A DNA stretch of 64,000 nt from Apostichopus japonicus (GCF_037975245.1 NC_092566.1:13491001-13555000); one strand, 5' to 3'. Numbered from the stretch's first letter, positions 12,501 to 23,641 are shown. Made by a program: numbers and translations. Notes: a model not told the origin generated them from the sequence alone.

Positions 12501-14016
12501 GCTTCCCCCTCCCAGGCCTTAATGACCCACTTCAAGATCACCACCTCCTCCCAGGCCTTAATGACCCACTTCAAGATCACCACCTCCTCCCAGGCCTTAA
12601 TGACCCACTTCAAGATCACTACCCCCCTCCCAGGCCTTAATGGCCCACTTCAAGATCACTACCCCCTCTCAGGCCTTAATGACCCACTTCAAGATCACTA
12701 CCCCCCTCCCATCCCTTAATGACCCACTTCAAGATCACCACCTCCTCCCAAGCCTTAATGACCCACTTCAAGATCACTACCCCCCCTCCCAGGCCTTCAT
12801 GACCCACTTCAAGATCACTACCCCTCCCAGGCCTTAATGACCCACTTCAAGATCACCACCTCCTCCCAGGCCTTAATGACCCACTTCAAGATCACCACCT
12901 CCTCCCAAGCCTTAATGACCCACTTCAAGATCACTACCCCCCCTCCCAGGCCTTCATGACCCACTTCAAGATCACTACCCCTCCCAGGCCTTAATGACCC
13001 ACTTCAAGATCACCACCTCCTCCCAGGCCTTAATGACCCACTTCAAGATCACTACCCCCCCTCCCAGGCATTAATGACCCACTTCAAGATCACTACCCCC
13101 TCTCAGGCCTTAATAACCCACTTCAAGATCACCACCTCCTCCCAGGCCTTAATGACCCACTTCAAGATCACTACCCCCTCTCAGGCCTTAATGACCCACT
13201 TCAAGATCACTACCCCCCTCCCAGGCCTTAATGACCCACTTCAAGATCACTACCCCTCCCAGGCCTTAATGACCCACTTCAAGATCACCACCTCCTCCCA
13301 GGCCTTAATGACCCACTTCAAGATCACTACCCCCCTCCCATCCCATAATGACCCACTTCAAGATCACTACCCCCTCCCAGGCCTTAATGACCCACTTCAA
13401 GATCACCACCTCCTCCCAGGCCTTAATGACCCACTTCAAGATCACTACCCCCCTCCCATCCCTTAATGACCCACTTCAAGATCACTACCCCCTCCCAAGC
13501 CTTAATGACCCACTTCAAGATCACTACCCCCCTCCCAAGCCTTAATGACTGACCCACTTCAAGATCACTACCCCCTCCCAAGCCTTAATGACTGACCCAC
13601 TTCAAGATCACTTCCCCCCCTCCCCTTCCAAATCTACCATTCTAAGTACCTCTAGCACAGGTTCTGGCTGGAATTACATCGGCCCAAATGCACATTCAAA
13701 CTTTTTGTTTTTCGTGAGAAGTTTCAAATTTGGAAGATTTCGTGCATTCATCTTTTTCATTCATCTGATGTAGAGAGTATATTCCTATTTGATACTGACA
13801 TCATCGTTCCTAAATTCCCTCGTCTGGTTTTTTCATCTGTTGCTTTTTACCTTAAGAATATATTTATTTATTAATTTATTTATGGATGTTTTTGCCTCCT
13901 CCCACAGAAGCGGTGTGGCCGTCACCGAACGGTGCGAGGAGACCAGGGTGTGGCAACGCAAGGACGGTAAATGGCAGAACGTGCACATGCACCGCTCCTT
14001 CAACGGAGGGCAGTAG
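9432..14016 (+). CDS. CAMK2: CaMKII C-terminal part: end of variable linker plus complete hub (association) domain; 5' exons outside window
   Basis: Last five coding exons of calcium/calmodulin-dependent protein kinase II: 9432-9506, 10204-10279, 11260-11354, 12270-12384 and 13908-14016 (stop TAG 14014-14016). All junctions are GT-AG and the phases agree, giving about 155 residues after a split first codon. In the family the hub domain assembles the 12-14-subunit holoenzyme. Family hallmarks read directly: linker end [18 protein letters not shown], then [56 protein letters not shown] and [17 protein letters not shown] before a short unconserved tail and stop. The kinase and calmodulin-binding exons must lie upstream of position 1 or unrecognised before 9432. 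Some positions differ from the usual family sequence (for example [13 protein letters not shown] where LLSKN-type sequence is common). No stop or frameshift interrupts it. Confidence 0.95.
10204..10279 (+). CDS. CAMK2: CaMKII coding exon: start of hub domain
   Basis: 76 nt after acceptor TTTGCACAG, donor GTAAGG. It encodes [20 protein letters not shown] followed by DFDAYA, the first helix of the association domain. Phases match the neighbouring exons. Confidence 0.93.
11260..11354 (+). CDS. CAMK2: CaMKII coding exon: hub domain core
   Basis: 95 nt after TTTCAACAG, donor GTAAGT. It encodes [11 protein letters not shown], then [29 protein letters not shown] and FHKFYF are family hallmarks. Confidence 0.95.
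11404..11745 (+). repeat. Tandem repeat, about 73-bp unit, about five copies
   Basis: AGTTCCTGTGCGGGCCAG-type starts fall at 11440, 11511, 11584, 11657 and 11729 (a shorter related start at 11404), a period of 71-73 bp. The rest of the unit is TGCTTGTCTAATGTAGCTG then TTTCTATGAGAGTCCATGTA then CTTGTCTATATA. The array starts about 50 bp after the donor of the preceding CaMKII exon. Intronic, no coding role seen. Confidence 0.85.
12270..12384 (+). CDS. CAMK2: CaMKII coding exon: hub domain, GEDAA segment
   Basis: 115 nt after TCTCAACAG, donor GTAAGT. It encodes [16 protein letters not shown], then [20 protein letters not shown] and ID. TTILNP and GEDAA are near-invariant in CaMKII hubs. Confidence 0.95.
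12517..13625 (+). repeat. Minisatellite of about 39-bp units, 28 copies, in the last CaMKII intron
   Basis: I count 28 copies of (T/G)GACCCACTTCAAGATCA-type core, each followed by a C-rich variable part (CCACCTCCTCCCAGGCCTTAA or CTACCCCCTCCCATCCCTTAA variants). Most units are 38-41 bp. Because 39 is a multiple of three, long open frames run through the array (repeating [13 protein letters not shown]). These are by-products, since the real CaMKII frame ends at a good donor before the array. Unit order is mixed, with C-tract length variants suggesting slippage or unequal exchange. Confidence 0.95.
13908..14016 (+). CDS. CAMK2: CaMKII terminal coding exon
   Basis: Acceptor CCTCCCACAG. Encodes [29 protein letters not shown] and RSFNGGQ, then TAG at 14014-14016. 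EETRVW and KDGKW are the closing strands of the hub domain. The exon is noticeably richer in C and G than the surrounding intron. Confidence 0.95.
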
Positions 14017-14910
14017 AGCGAGAGAGGGAGTATGCGAAAGGTTTCAAGGAGCCAAATTGCAGGTTTGATTTACGACTGGTGGACACACTGGCTGGTTGAG
14101 TGTCAGGGACGGAACGTTATTTTAGAAGTCCCTGTAAACGACCACGTTAGTCTCTATCAGTATCATTTACAGGAGAAGGTTTTGGTCCGAGCTGCGCTTC
14201 TTGGTCGTCGTTTTTCAGGGAAACGGACAACGAGTCTGCTGCCCTCTGTCTTGAGAGCTAGCGATGCTATAACAGCAGTCGCAGTGCAGTGCTTGGCCTA
14301 TGATGAAGAAGGAAGGCAACGTTGGTGGTGGAGGGGGTCATGAAGTGCCATTTTTGTTTATATAGACTTTATTATTATCATCATCATTATATTACCATGT
14401 TTCTATTTGTTTACCACTTGTCTTATGGAATGTGTGACAACTCACGTATGTTTCCCTTCTCATGTATATCAAATAGCTTTTGAAATAGTAGTGTAAAGTT
14501 CGATGGGGCAACAAAATAGTTTTTTTTTTGTGCTGCATGTCATGTGTCTTGTAGTCAAATGTGCAAGCGGAAAAGTATAACTCTTGGGTCTTCTGTTAGT
14601 AATTGCGCCCATGAAGTGATATCATTTATTAAATGTTGAGCTTTGACATACATTAGTTACCTGACTAATGCAAGTAGTGTTCGTACTGTCGCGAGATGTA
14701 TCATGCCACATCGTTGTCAGCGGTGGTTAATTCCATAACAATCGGATTTCTTTTTTTGGTTTCTTTTTTTGGTGTATATATGGAAGTAAAGTGAATTTTT
14801 TTTTTGTAATACTGCACAAGAGACTTAACCAAAAAAAGGTTCTTTTAAGATAACAGCACTTTATTATGAATATTAACGAATTATAACATAAGAGTATAAA
14901 TATCAATAAA
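14017..14910 (+). other. CaMKII 3' UTR (proximal estimate)
   Basis: Follows the TAG at 14016. A 103-codon open frame at 14032-14343 lies here but has no recognisable domain and no splice signal, and is read as UTR. The first good AATAAA is at 14905-14910, with another at 14987-14992. The true 3' end may be further downstream. Confidence 0.5.
14905..14910 (+). terminator. Candidate poly(A) signal for CaMKII
   Basis: AATAAA about 890 bp after the stop codon. A second AATAAA at 14987-14992 is an alternative. No transcript evidence is available. Confidence 0.35.
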
Positions 14911-17132
14911 TGTCCTTCTGGTGTATGTAATCTATTATTAAGGATAGCCTTTTATATATAACCATGGCAACTAAAATAACTTTTCAAATAAAAAACTAAA
15001 AAAAACTAAAAAATTGATTTAGAAGTAACTATGTAGATGAAAAGAAGTAAAATTTCAAAACTTTTAAAAACCTGCATGTTCAAAATTCAAAAAGGTTGGT
15101 TTTTTTGGCAGTTTCCTTTTCCAAGTTTCACATACGCTTTCATTTGTTTTATTGTTGGCAAAGGTAGAGTAATCATATCGGATATGAATTTCATTTTCTT
15201 TGCTTTGAATCATAGACCGGGGCTGTGATGACTTAACCAGCTAAGAATCATCTGTTGAATGTTGAAAGGAAAATTTTGGAAAGGAGTTTATTGACAGGGA
15301 CGAAAATCTGTGAAAAAAGTGAAATTTATCTTGACAGTTAAAGTGTCCACATTACATTTACATGGCAAATTTTCTTGCGGTAAGTTAACTGCATATCGAC
15401 TAAAAGGTTATTTGTAGCTTTTAAGGTCTGATGAATTCATCCAAAAAGGATGTCTTAGATAGTTGAGATGATAATAACTTGTAAAAGTGTCATCGAAGAA
15501 AGTTGTAGGGTTTTACAAGGCACATCCAATGCCACCTTACTACGAGGATACTGTTGTATTAGTCGGTATCTTTTAATGTTAGCAGTAGCTGATTTTTCTT
15601 GTGACAAGTTGGTCTTGTAAATTGGTTCATGTTTACAAACACACATTCCTTGATAACTTTGGAGACAACATGTTTTTTGTAGCTTTTTACATAGGCTTTG
15701 GATGATAATTCAGGAGTTTTAACTATTCCACGCTGCTATAGAATAGCTCTTAGCATATCATATGATAGATTTGGGATATTAGGCCCTGGATACTAGCTGC
15801 TACATGTTAGCTGCACCGACTCACAGGCACTCGTTGATATCAACCATTGTTTGTTATTAATCATCACAGTCGATAATGCACTTTTAATATTAACACATCT
15901 CTGATATAAAAGAGAAAGCTAATAGAGATATTTATAGTCACAGTAGTCTGGATTCAACTGTTTATGTGTGAAGAAAAACTGATATGTGTGTACATAAAAG
16001 AAAAAAATTGGAATCATTGCACAAGGGATAAGACCAGCTGCTCATATGCACCAAGAACTGTTATGAGTGTAGGCCTACATCACTAGTGTTGTAGGGTAGG
16101 TGTATTGTGAGATTACACTTAAGAACTGGTAATAATATTGCAACATAAAAAGAAAACATTATTCAAAAGCATTGTTGAGCTGGCCTAAGCTACATTGTTA
16201 ACAAGCACTCTAATACATAAAGTGTACAAACTGCCATCTCCATAAGCAAGCTGCCAGTCGTAAGTGGTCCTCATATCAAATATGTAGGCTTTTAATTCAG
16301 TTGAAAAAAGTTATTTCATTATTCACTTCATTATAATGACGAGGTTGATCACCTAGGGAAGATCATTTCACATTCATCAAGTGAAACATTTTGTTTTCAA
16401 GATACTGGAATAGCTGTTGGAATTTTGTTACATTACTGAAAAAAAACTAAAAAGTTGATTTGCGCTTTCTGCATATCATCGCTAGCGTTAATGTATGAGT
16501 ATAATCCCAGCATGTTTAACCTGGTTGATGTCTGCGGTTTTTGAGTGCATTTAATAACATGATTAGTTTGAAGATCAATCCGTTGGTCATGCATGCTTAT
16601 AGAATTAAACCTTGCTGATTTTTGCAGCACCCTGGTCTAGCAATGATAAGACAGGGTATTAAATATGATAATATCTGTCAGTAATATAATTTAACCTCCA
16701 CTTTAATCACATTTTTGTGCTGTATACCTACTGAAGGTCTTAAAAAGGATCACTCCAGGTTATGAAAGAGGTAAGAACTGGAAATGTGGGACTTTGATTA
16801 CAAAATTAGGGGAAATGTGTGGCGGAAAGTTACAATCTCAGATATCATTTGTCCAAGACTGTATGGTGATGCAAAGTGCTCCTTGGTAAAGTTGCTTATT
16901 TATGCGGCAATTGCTTTCCCTTCATAGAGCATTACCTGAAATTTCACATGAAACGAGATATCGTATCAGTACTTTGTTGCTCCAGTACGTGTCACATCAT
17001 CGGAAACTATAAAGGCAGTCTGTAATTGATTGGCAGGCTACCCATCGGTCAATAGATCTAGATTAGCAACTGTAGCTTTCTGTACCTTTGGCTGCGATAA
17101 GTTAAACCATCTAGAGACGTCAAACATCCAAG

Positions 17133-17402
17133 ACATTATGAACCCTTAGACATACCAGCTAGAGTGATCTAAGGAGTTTTAGTTATTATTCTAGCTGGGA
17201 AAACATATTGCTTGGTTTCTTTAAAATACAAAACATTATGAAGCTATAGACATACCAGCTAGAGTGATCTAAGGTGTTTTAGTTGTTATTCTAGCTGGGA
17301 AAACATATTGCTTGAACCTGTAAACATACCAGCTATAGTGATCTAAGGTGGTTTAGTTATTATTCTAGCTGGGAAAACATATTGCTTGGTTCCTTTAAAA
17401 TT
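17133..17402 (+). repeat. Tandem repeat of about 85-100 bp, three copies
   Basis: Three copies share AGACATACCAGCTAGAGTGA, TCTAAGG, TTTTAGTTATTATTCTAGCT and GGGAAAACATATTGCTTG. The first two also share ACATTATGAA at their start, and the first and third end in TTTAAAAT. Each unit contains AGCT-centred self-complementary pieces (CCAGCTAGA / TCTAGCTGG), so a single unit can fold back on itself. Confidence 0.85.
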
Positions 17403-17577
17403 GTGATGAGAATATATATCAATATTCGTCATGTTAATCGACTTGTATCTTCATTACCATATGGAGGTAATGGTTAACTTACCTGTGTCAAAGGTTATAT
17501 CACAGTCTTGTGTTAATACCTGCCATTGCTTCTTGTTAGACACCTATATTTGCAAGCCTTCATTAATATGCATTGGC

Positions 17578-17775
17578 CTTTGCTAGTGTTTGCTATTCCG
17601 TATAGCAGTGCTCTCTAGTATTTGCTATTCCGTATAGCAGGTTCTCTCCAATATTTGCTATTCTGTATAGCAGCTTCTCTCTAGTATTTGCTATTCCGTA
17701 TAGCAGGTTCTCTCTAGTGTTTGCTATTCCGTATAGCAGTGCTCTATAGTATTTGCTATTCTGTATAGCAGCTTC
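17578..17775 (+). repeat. Tandem repeat of about 31-33 bp, six copies, each with a hairpin core
   Basis: Six copies of TTTGCTATTC(C/T)GTATAGCA are separated by GTGCTCTCTAGTA- or GGTTCTCTCTAGT-type linkers. TGCTAT and ATAGCA form a perfect 6-bp inverted repeat around a 5-base loop in every copy, conserved even where linkers vary. Confidence 0.88.
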
Positions 17776-18879
17776 TCATGAACAGACGGAGGTTAATCAA
17801 TATGTAAACTGTTTGTTGAAGAAAGGGAGAGAATTCCATTCAATATATTGAGACCCCCCTGAGAATTTAAATAAATAAATGTATGAATGCATTACAATGG
17901 ATATTATTAAATATTTCAAACTTGTATTTTTTGAAATGATATTTTTACTTCTTTTGGATGGTATTAGGTGTTATTTTTAAGTTGCTGGCAGTCAAGTTGC
18001 TCTTACATTTTTATTTTGTTCTTGTAGTTGTATACTTTAATTCCCTGTATCGAATTTTTACATTTTCTTTGTCACAAGTTTATCGAATGTATTATTAAAG
18101 AAATGCTTCTATTCCATGTAGCATTTGACTTACTTATTGTTGCTAATCTAACATATATCAATGAAATGTCATTTTTCTTGTATATTTTGGTCATTTAGCC
18201 TTCTTTACATATAAAAAATAGTTTTTCTTCAAAAAAATTTTTCATTTTCTCTGTTATGAAATTTTTGATGATATCCAATTTTGTAATCGACTTCGGTGGA
18301 GAACGGGGAAAAAAAATCAAGTATTTAGCATAATTAAGGCAACTAAAAAAGTATCTTCGTATACTTACTATATATGACATAATAATAGAAAGTGTAACAG
18401 TGGTGTTTGTGGCGTAGCAGATAATAACTTGATTGTTGATACTGCCTGGAGTGCATCTTAACCACAGGAGAATGGAACATTCTGTAATGTTATCTTAATC
18501 TCTTAGTGCAATCAACAGGCATACATTTACAAATAAAATCTTTTGGTTTGCGTCATTTTTTCTCAGTGTTCGGTTTCTATCATCAAGATCACATATCAAG
18601 TACAGTAATAGAATTGTATTTTGAAATATTTAAGTTGACAACTGTCTTTTCAGATGTTTCTATAAACAAAAGAATTCCAATCTTGTGAGAATATAGAAAA
18701 GAAATATGTGGACAGTGGATTAGCAAGTGACCACCATAGTGAACATGGTTTGTGTTGTACAGGTTGTCATAGTTGCCAGATAGTAAATTGTACTGTTCTG
18801 ATAAAATACATCACAATTTGAATGTCATTGCAATATACTTGATGCAGAGAACCACCCTCCCAATTCCCCACATACTATG

Positions 18880-19000
18880 CCATCTCCCCCTCTCGGGCCG
18901 TCTCCCCCTACTCGATCCATCTCCCCCACTCTGCCATCTCCCCCACTCTGCCATCTCCCACACTCTGCCATCTCCCACACTCTGCCATCTCCCACACTCG
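18880..19000 (+). repeat. Tandem CCATCTCCC(C/A)CACTCTG repeat, about 17 bp
   Basis: About five clean copies of a 17-bp C-rich unit, preceded by diverged copies (CCATCTCCCCCTCTCGGG, CGTCTCCCCCTACTCGAT). Strongly pyrimidine-biased on the plus strand. Confidence 0.8.
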
Positions 19001-19425
19001 CTCGTTGATTAGATAAATAAGACTGATCAAACTCAACATAAAATCAATTGGTCGATTACTAAACTTGTCAGCTAGCATTGCAAATATGTAGGTAGGTCTA
19101 CCTTTTCTCGCTTATGTTGAAGTTTGCAATTTGATATTTTGATAATTATGAAGAAAGTGGATCAAGTCATACCTTGTTATTTGAGTAGAATTTATTTCTG
19201 AAATGATGAATTACCATCAGTGAGTATTTAATGTTTTGCTTTAAATTTGTGGAAAAGATACTTAAGAATAGTCAACCACGATGGAACCTGAGCAGGAAAA
19301 ACAAACGACTTAATTGATCTAATCACGACCACCCCCCCCCCCAGTCCCCCTTGCTTCAAGATTGAGCGGGTGATCATGACATATTACGTCTAATGGATTA
19401 CCGTAAGTTCCTTGGAAAGAACACA

Positions 19426-19456
19426 CATAATCTTAGCCAAAAGGCTGAGAAGTGAA
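19426..19456 (-). pseudogene. U2 snRNA 5'-end-derived fragment
   Basis: Read on the minus strand, 19454 down to 19430 gives CACTTCTCAGCC then TTTTGGCTAAGAT. This matches the very conserved U2 snRNA 5' end (CGCTTCTCGGCCTTTTGGCT then AAGATC) with two differences, then GTGTG near the U2 GTGTAG. Similarity stops after about 36 nt, before the branch-point-recognition sequence, so this is a truncated pseudogene or a repeat with a U2-like head, not a functional U2 gene. Confidence 0.7.
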
Positions 19457-19866
19457 ATTGTCTAATGATGGGCTTCATATAAGATCCTTTCAGAAAGTTG
19501 ATAAGATGCTCGCTTGACGCTTATAACAATTCATGTTTAAATTATTGAAGTTTGATATAGTAATAAATGTCCCTTTTCCAAACTTATTTATTCACCACAT
19601 CGCTGAAAAAAATAAAATGATGTTAACGGCACCGAAATTAATTTTCTTACAATATTCCACATTTCACACCTCTACCCACCCCACCCCCACACACCAAAAG
19701 AAATGCAAATAACGGTCTACGTAGCAGTTGCATATACTAGGCGTATTTGCCACGGCGACATCTGTATATGGCACTGGGATGTGCAGATGGAAATAGATGG
19801 CGGTATGCAGAAATCCAGTGGGAAGAGTTTGGCTTGGACACAATTCTCGGAAGTTAATGCTACAAC

Positions 19867-20058
19867 CAGAGGCGTATTGGCCTACTGCTTACCGGCGGGC
19901 TCGGGACCTGTGCGCTGCTGTGTCCGAAGACCCAAAAGGCGCCGATTTTCTCTTGATCGCGTAAGGTGCTAGTTTCTTCCGAGGCGCCCAATACGCCCTT
20001 GACAATTTTCATGGCCACAATGCGGTCGATTGGATCGCTGAGCGGTAATACGCCCCTG
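19867..20058. mobile_element. Short hAT-like non-autonomous element (MITE) candidate
   Basis: Left end CAGAGGCGTATTGGCC and right end, reverse-complemented, CAGGGGCGTATTACCG form terminal inverted repeats with 12 of the first 13 bases identical. The 192-bp interior is GC-richer than its surroundings and contains a further internal GGCGTATTGGGC in inverted orientation. CAG(A/G)GGCG ends are typical of hAT-superfamily elements. An identical 8-bp target-site duplication is not visible, so age or boundary errors are possible. The 80-codon minus-strand frame inside has no recognisable domain. Confidence 0.5.
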
Positions 20059-20689
20059 CATACATGATTTTCATTTCGGATTATGATGGAAAGCATTGCC
20101 AAAACATTTATTTCATTACATTGCTAAGAATGTTCTTAATGAGCCCCGACTTCATGAGTGAAATTGAATTCCTCTCTGTTTCAATATCACTATCAGAGAA
20201 CATTTAATATTATCTGAAAAGTACAAATGTCTCAGCTGAAGTTCCCAGGAGTTCCACAAAGGCTCACATCGCATTCTGGAGATGAATTTGACTTATCTCT
20301 CCGACATGTCTTTATTTCCGTGCTTCTCGCTTCGGGAGACAAGAAGTCTCAGAAACGTTGCAACTTCAGGGAGCTTTGTACCTGGACAACGCTATAGATG
20401 GGAGATTATATTCCACCGAGTAATTAGATACGAGTAAACATTCCTCTTTTTGACATGTATTGTTGTGCTCAATGTGACAATGCTGCAGCTTGTAGGAGCT
20501 TCATTTCACCCGTGTAGTCCCAACCAATAACACGTGACGTAATCATGGAAACACCGTTCCTAAACACATTTCAGTATACAGCCGTAATTATAATGCAAAT
20601 TTTCACTTAATGTTCCTTTAATTTGTAAAACGTTGCTAGGTCAGTCACTGCAGTCGGTCAAAAACAAGAAGCAGTTAATCGGTCTAGAA

Positions 20690-21130
20690 AAAAAAGTTTA
20701 CTGTACATCCCCTTCGATCTAGTCGAATTTCGGAAATTATACCCCAAATTTAAAGTCTTTTAACGGTTTTTGTCCAAACCTTGATGTTTCATCTCCGATG
20801 TTTTGACGGTTGGTCTCATATTTTCGACGTTTAATATCCAAATATATCTCCAAATGTTGATGTTTTATCTAAAAATTGCAATGTTTTATCACGATATATT
20901 GACACTTTGTATATATATGGCTGCATTTCATAGCGAAATTCGACGTTTTGGCCCCAAATTTTGACCGAATCATTTCGAAATATGTCGTTTCATCCCGAAA
21001 TATATGCAAGCCTATATATCTGTAACTTCTGACATTTTTCTCGACAGTCCCAAACAATTCTCCAAATTTGACATTTAATGTCGCAAATTTGAAGTTACAT
21101 CTCGAAAGGTTTAGGCCCCTATGACGTTTA
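20690..21130 (+). repeat. Degenerate short-unit array (GACGTTT / ATCTCGAAAT phrases)
   Basis: About 440 bp of loosely repeated phrases roughly 25-35 bp apart: TTTGACGGTT, TTCGACGTTT, GATGTTTCATC, AATTCGACGTTTTGG, ATGTCGTTTCATCCCGAAAT, TTTGACATTTAATGTCG. Many copies carry CG dinucleotides. Too diverged to give a clean consensus. A similar style recurs near 42090-42210. Confidence 0.55.
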
Positions 21131-21568
21131 GGCAGTGGGGCGCCGAGGAAGGGGAGGACTGTTCCTTCATTCAAAATTATACCCAATCAAGATTCTCCCA
21201 GGCCTCCCCCAGTCAGCTGCGGTACAACAAAACTGAAACATTCTCCCTTACATCCAAATTTCTTTTATTGGGTAATATTATGGCTAACGAAATGATACAC
21301 TTTCCGGGGTCTACTTCCCCCTGGAACCCCATAGGGGCTTTGGAATACATTCCAATGAAATTGGAACCTTTAGAATGTATTTCTGTGCTTAAGATATTGC
21401 TAAAAGAGAACTGTATGAAAGCGGTAGAGCTTCAGGGCTTGGAATACCTTCCACATACATTATATTCCTCTTCCTGATATGCAAATCATACCTTTGTGCT
21501 TTAAAGTCGCTACAAGAGAACAAGAACTATCTCAAAATTCAAGAATTCCCGGGCTTGCACCCTGCACC

Positions 21569-22030
21569 CAGGGGTAGCTAGGAAGCTTCAAAGTGTGTGT
21601 GTGGGGGGGGGGGGGTGGGGGTGGCACAACATCAGAGGGGCACTTGCTTATTCCACCGACCACCACTCGCAGCCATATCACTTAAATATATATGATGTGT
21701 TACTGCTATCAATACTATTATGGTGCACGTGACTCTATCAACCTACATCTGTACTTCTGTCCATCCATAATTTAGAACTTTCCAAAAAAAAAAATCCTCC
21801 TGTGTTCATTCCTTGAACAAAAGTCTTGAGCAACTTCGGTTAAATCCTTAGCTTGTACAGACTAAAATAAATAATTAAAATAAAATATTCAAATTAACAA
21901 AGGCTTAAGATATCCAAATGACAGTTCTTCATCAAAGGGGCACATATATTATACAGTAGGGCACATTTTCTTATTTTGGAAAAAAAGTATGGGGGGCACG
22001 TGCCCCCAGTGCCCCCGGCTCTTACCCCTG
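21569..22030. mobile_element. hAT-like non-autonomous element with CAGGGGTA ends
   Basis: Left end CAGGGGTAGCTAGG (from 21569) and right end, reverse-complemented from 22030, CAGGGGTAAGAGCC share CAGGGGTA. Next to each end is a G-rich block on the strand reading inwards (poly-G then GGGTGGGGGTGGCAC on the left; GGGGGCACTGGGGGCACG on the right), and GGGGCAC recurs inside. The 462-bp interior is AT-rich with no open transposase. Family assignment rests on the terminal sequence; a clean 8-bp target duplication was not found. Confidence 0.55.
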
Positions 22031-23539
22031 CCCTACCAGGGCTTTGAAATGAATTCAGTTAGAAGTTGAAATTCTCTCTCTCACACACGTTCTTTGTGGT
22101 TTAAACTCGTTACGCGGGCGCCATTGAATATCTGAAAATGAGTGAGCCCAATGGACTCCCAATGGGGGCCCTGAGATACATTCCAGAAATGTATGTGTAA
22201 TTGCTCTTTCTGAAATGTATTTTTGCGCTCAAAAGGTGGAAAAGAACAAGAATTTGAAACCGATGCAGCTTCTGAGAGCCATGTACTGCTAGCCAACCAC
22301 AGTAAACGGTAGTAATTATGAAGTACTTGGCACTTTTATTTTTCGAAATGTTGCGGATAGCTAGTCACTGCAAGTCGGTCTCGAAATCGATCAACATATC
22401 CCTCTTGAAAAACATTGATTAATGTACGACCCTGGGTATATGACATTAAAGTTTTGTCACAATTTTGAATTTCATGTAAACATTAAAAATAATTGTAAAT
22501 TCAAAGTTGATTCACCAACGAAGCACTTGATGCAGGTGCGTTTTTAGCACTTATAAAACTTTTGCCCAACGGTTCGCTTGTCCCCCACTCCACCGCCCAC
22601 TTTACACCCCCAACTTTGGAATTTCTGGTGTCGCCACAACGTTATCCCTCGAAATTCAATTGGTAAATGGCCAGGCCGGGGGAATCAAACTATATTTGTC
22701 CTTTAGGTTGAGCTTGCAATGTGCCGGGTCTACCGGTAGTGTTCAAACCTAAGGTTTAGGAAGATATTCCGCTCACCTTTGAAATCATGTTCACAACACT
22801 GGTTGAGGTTGTTCTGGGGCCTCTATCCTGTTATTATTTACGATACCTCACTGCATACACACACACAGCTTTACGATAGGGGCGAATCGGTCCAATCTAG
22901 CTGCTGTGGTCTAGGTACCCGGCCGAGGATTTAGGCTGACATGGGCCTTAGTACCGGTAGACAGGTGGGTTAACCTAACTTTCATAAACGGATGCCGGGC
23001 CGGAGGGATTGGAAGTGAAGAAATGGATGAGGGCTCATGGGATTGATTTGTTGAGATATGTTTGTGTGTAATTTACAGATTATATATAAATGTAGCTTGC
23101 CAGTATGTACATACCAGTAGAGGCATCTCCTCGGAGAAAGACCGATATAGTTGAGTTGAAGAGGAAGGGTTTGATTAATTAAGGGTCCTTATATGAAATT
23201 TGGTGCTATATTTGGCAACGTGAAGTAACTTCATGTTCAAGAATTTTCGGGCTATAGTTTGTCCGATATTTATTTTTTAATTGAGGCGGATGAAAAAGTT
23301 ATATAAAAAAAATGGAAACTAACCCTTTTGCTTTGATAATATTTTTAAATAAGAATGTTGAAATTTTAATTTAAATTCTTGCAGGGTAGTAGTGATGGTT
23401 AAGCACGGTTGTTAGAGAGTAAACAACTTGTTATTGTGATAGTCGGTGGAAAGAAGTTTTACTGATAAATATAATACGTTTCGTCCTTTGAAAAAAAGTT
23501 TTTGTTTGATTATTTGCTTTTAAAGCCACAAATCGCATC

Positions 23540-23641
23540 TGGGGGCCTGGGAGGTGGGGGAAGGGCACCTGGGGGAGGGGCACCGTTTTTTTGGGGAGGG
23601 CACGTGCCCCTCCCCCGGCCACCCCTTGGCGGACGCCACTG
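23540..23641. mobile_element. Single hAT-like terminus (CAGTGGCGTCCGCCAAGG)
   Basis: Reverse-complemented from 23641 the sequence begins CAGTGGCGTCCGCCAAGG followed by G-rich runs and GGGGCACGTGCCC, resembling the ends of the 21569-22030 element. No matching partner end was recognised upstream, so this is probably a fragment. Overlapping proline-rich minus-strand frames (23431-23719) are artefacts of the G-runs. Confidence 0.4.

Noticed and set aside
12522-13545. Open frames of 65-130 codons reading [13 protein letters not shown] repeats
   Set aside because: They arise because the minisatellite unit is near 39 bp. They lie between a good donor (12385) and acceptor (13907) of CaMKII and have no independent support.
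14032-14343. 103-codon open frame after the CaMKII stop
   Set aside because: No domain signature, starts 16 nt after the real stop, best explained as GC-richer 3' UTR. A downstream cistron is unlikely in an animal gene.
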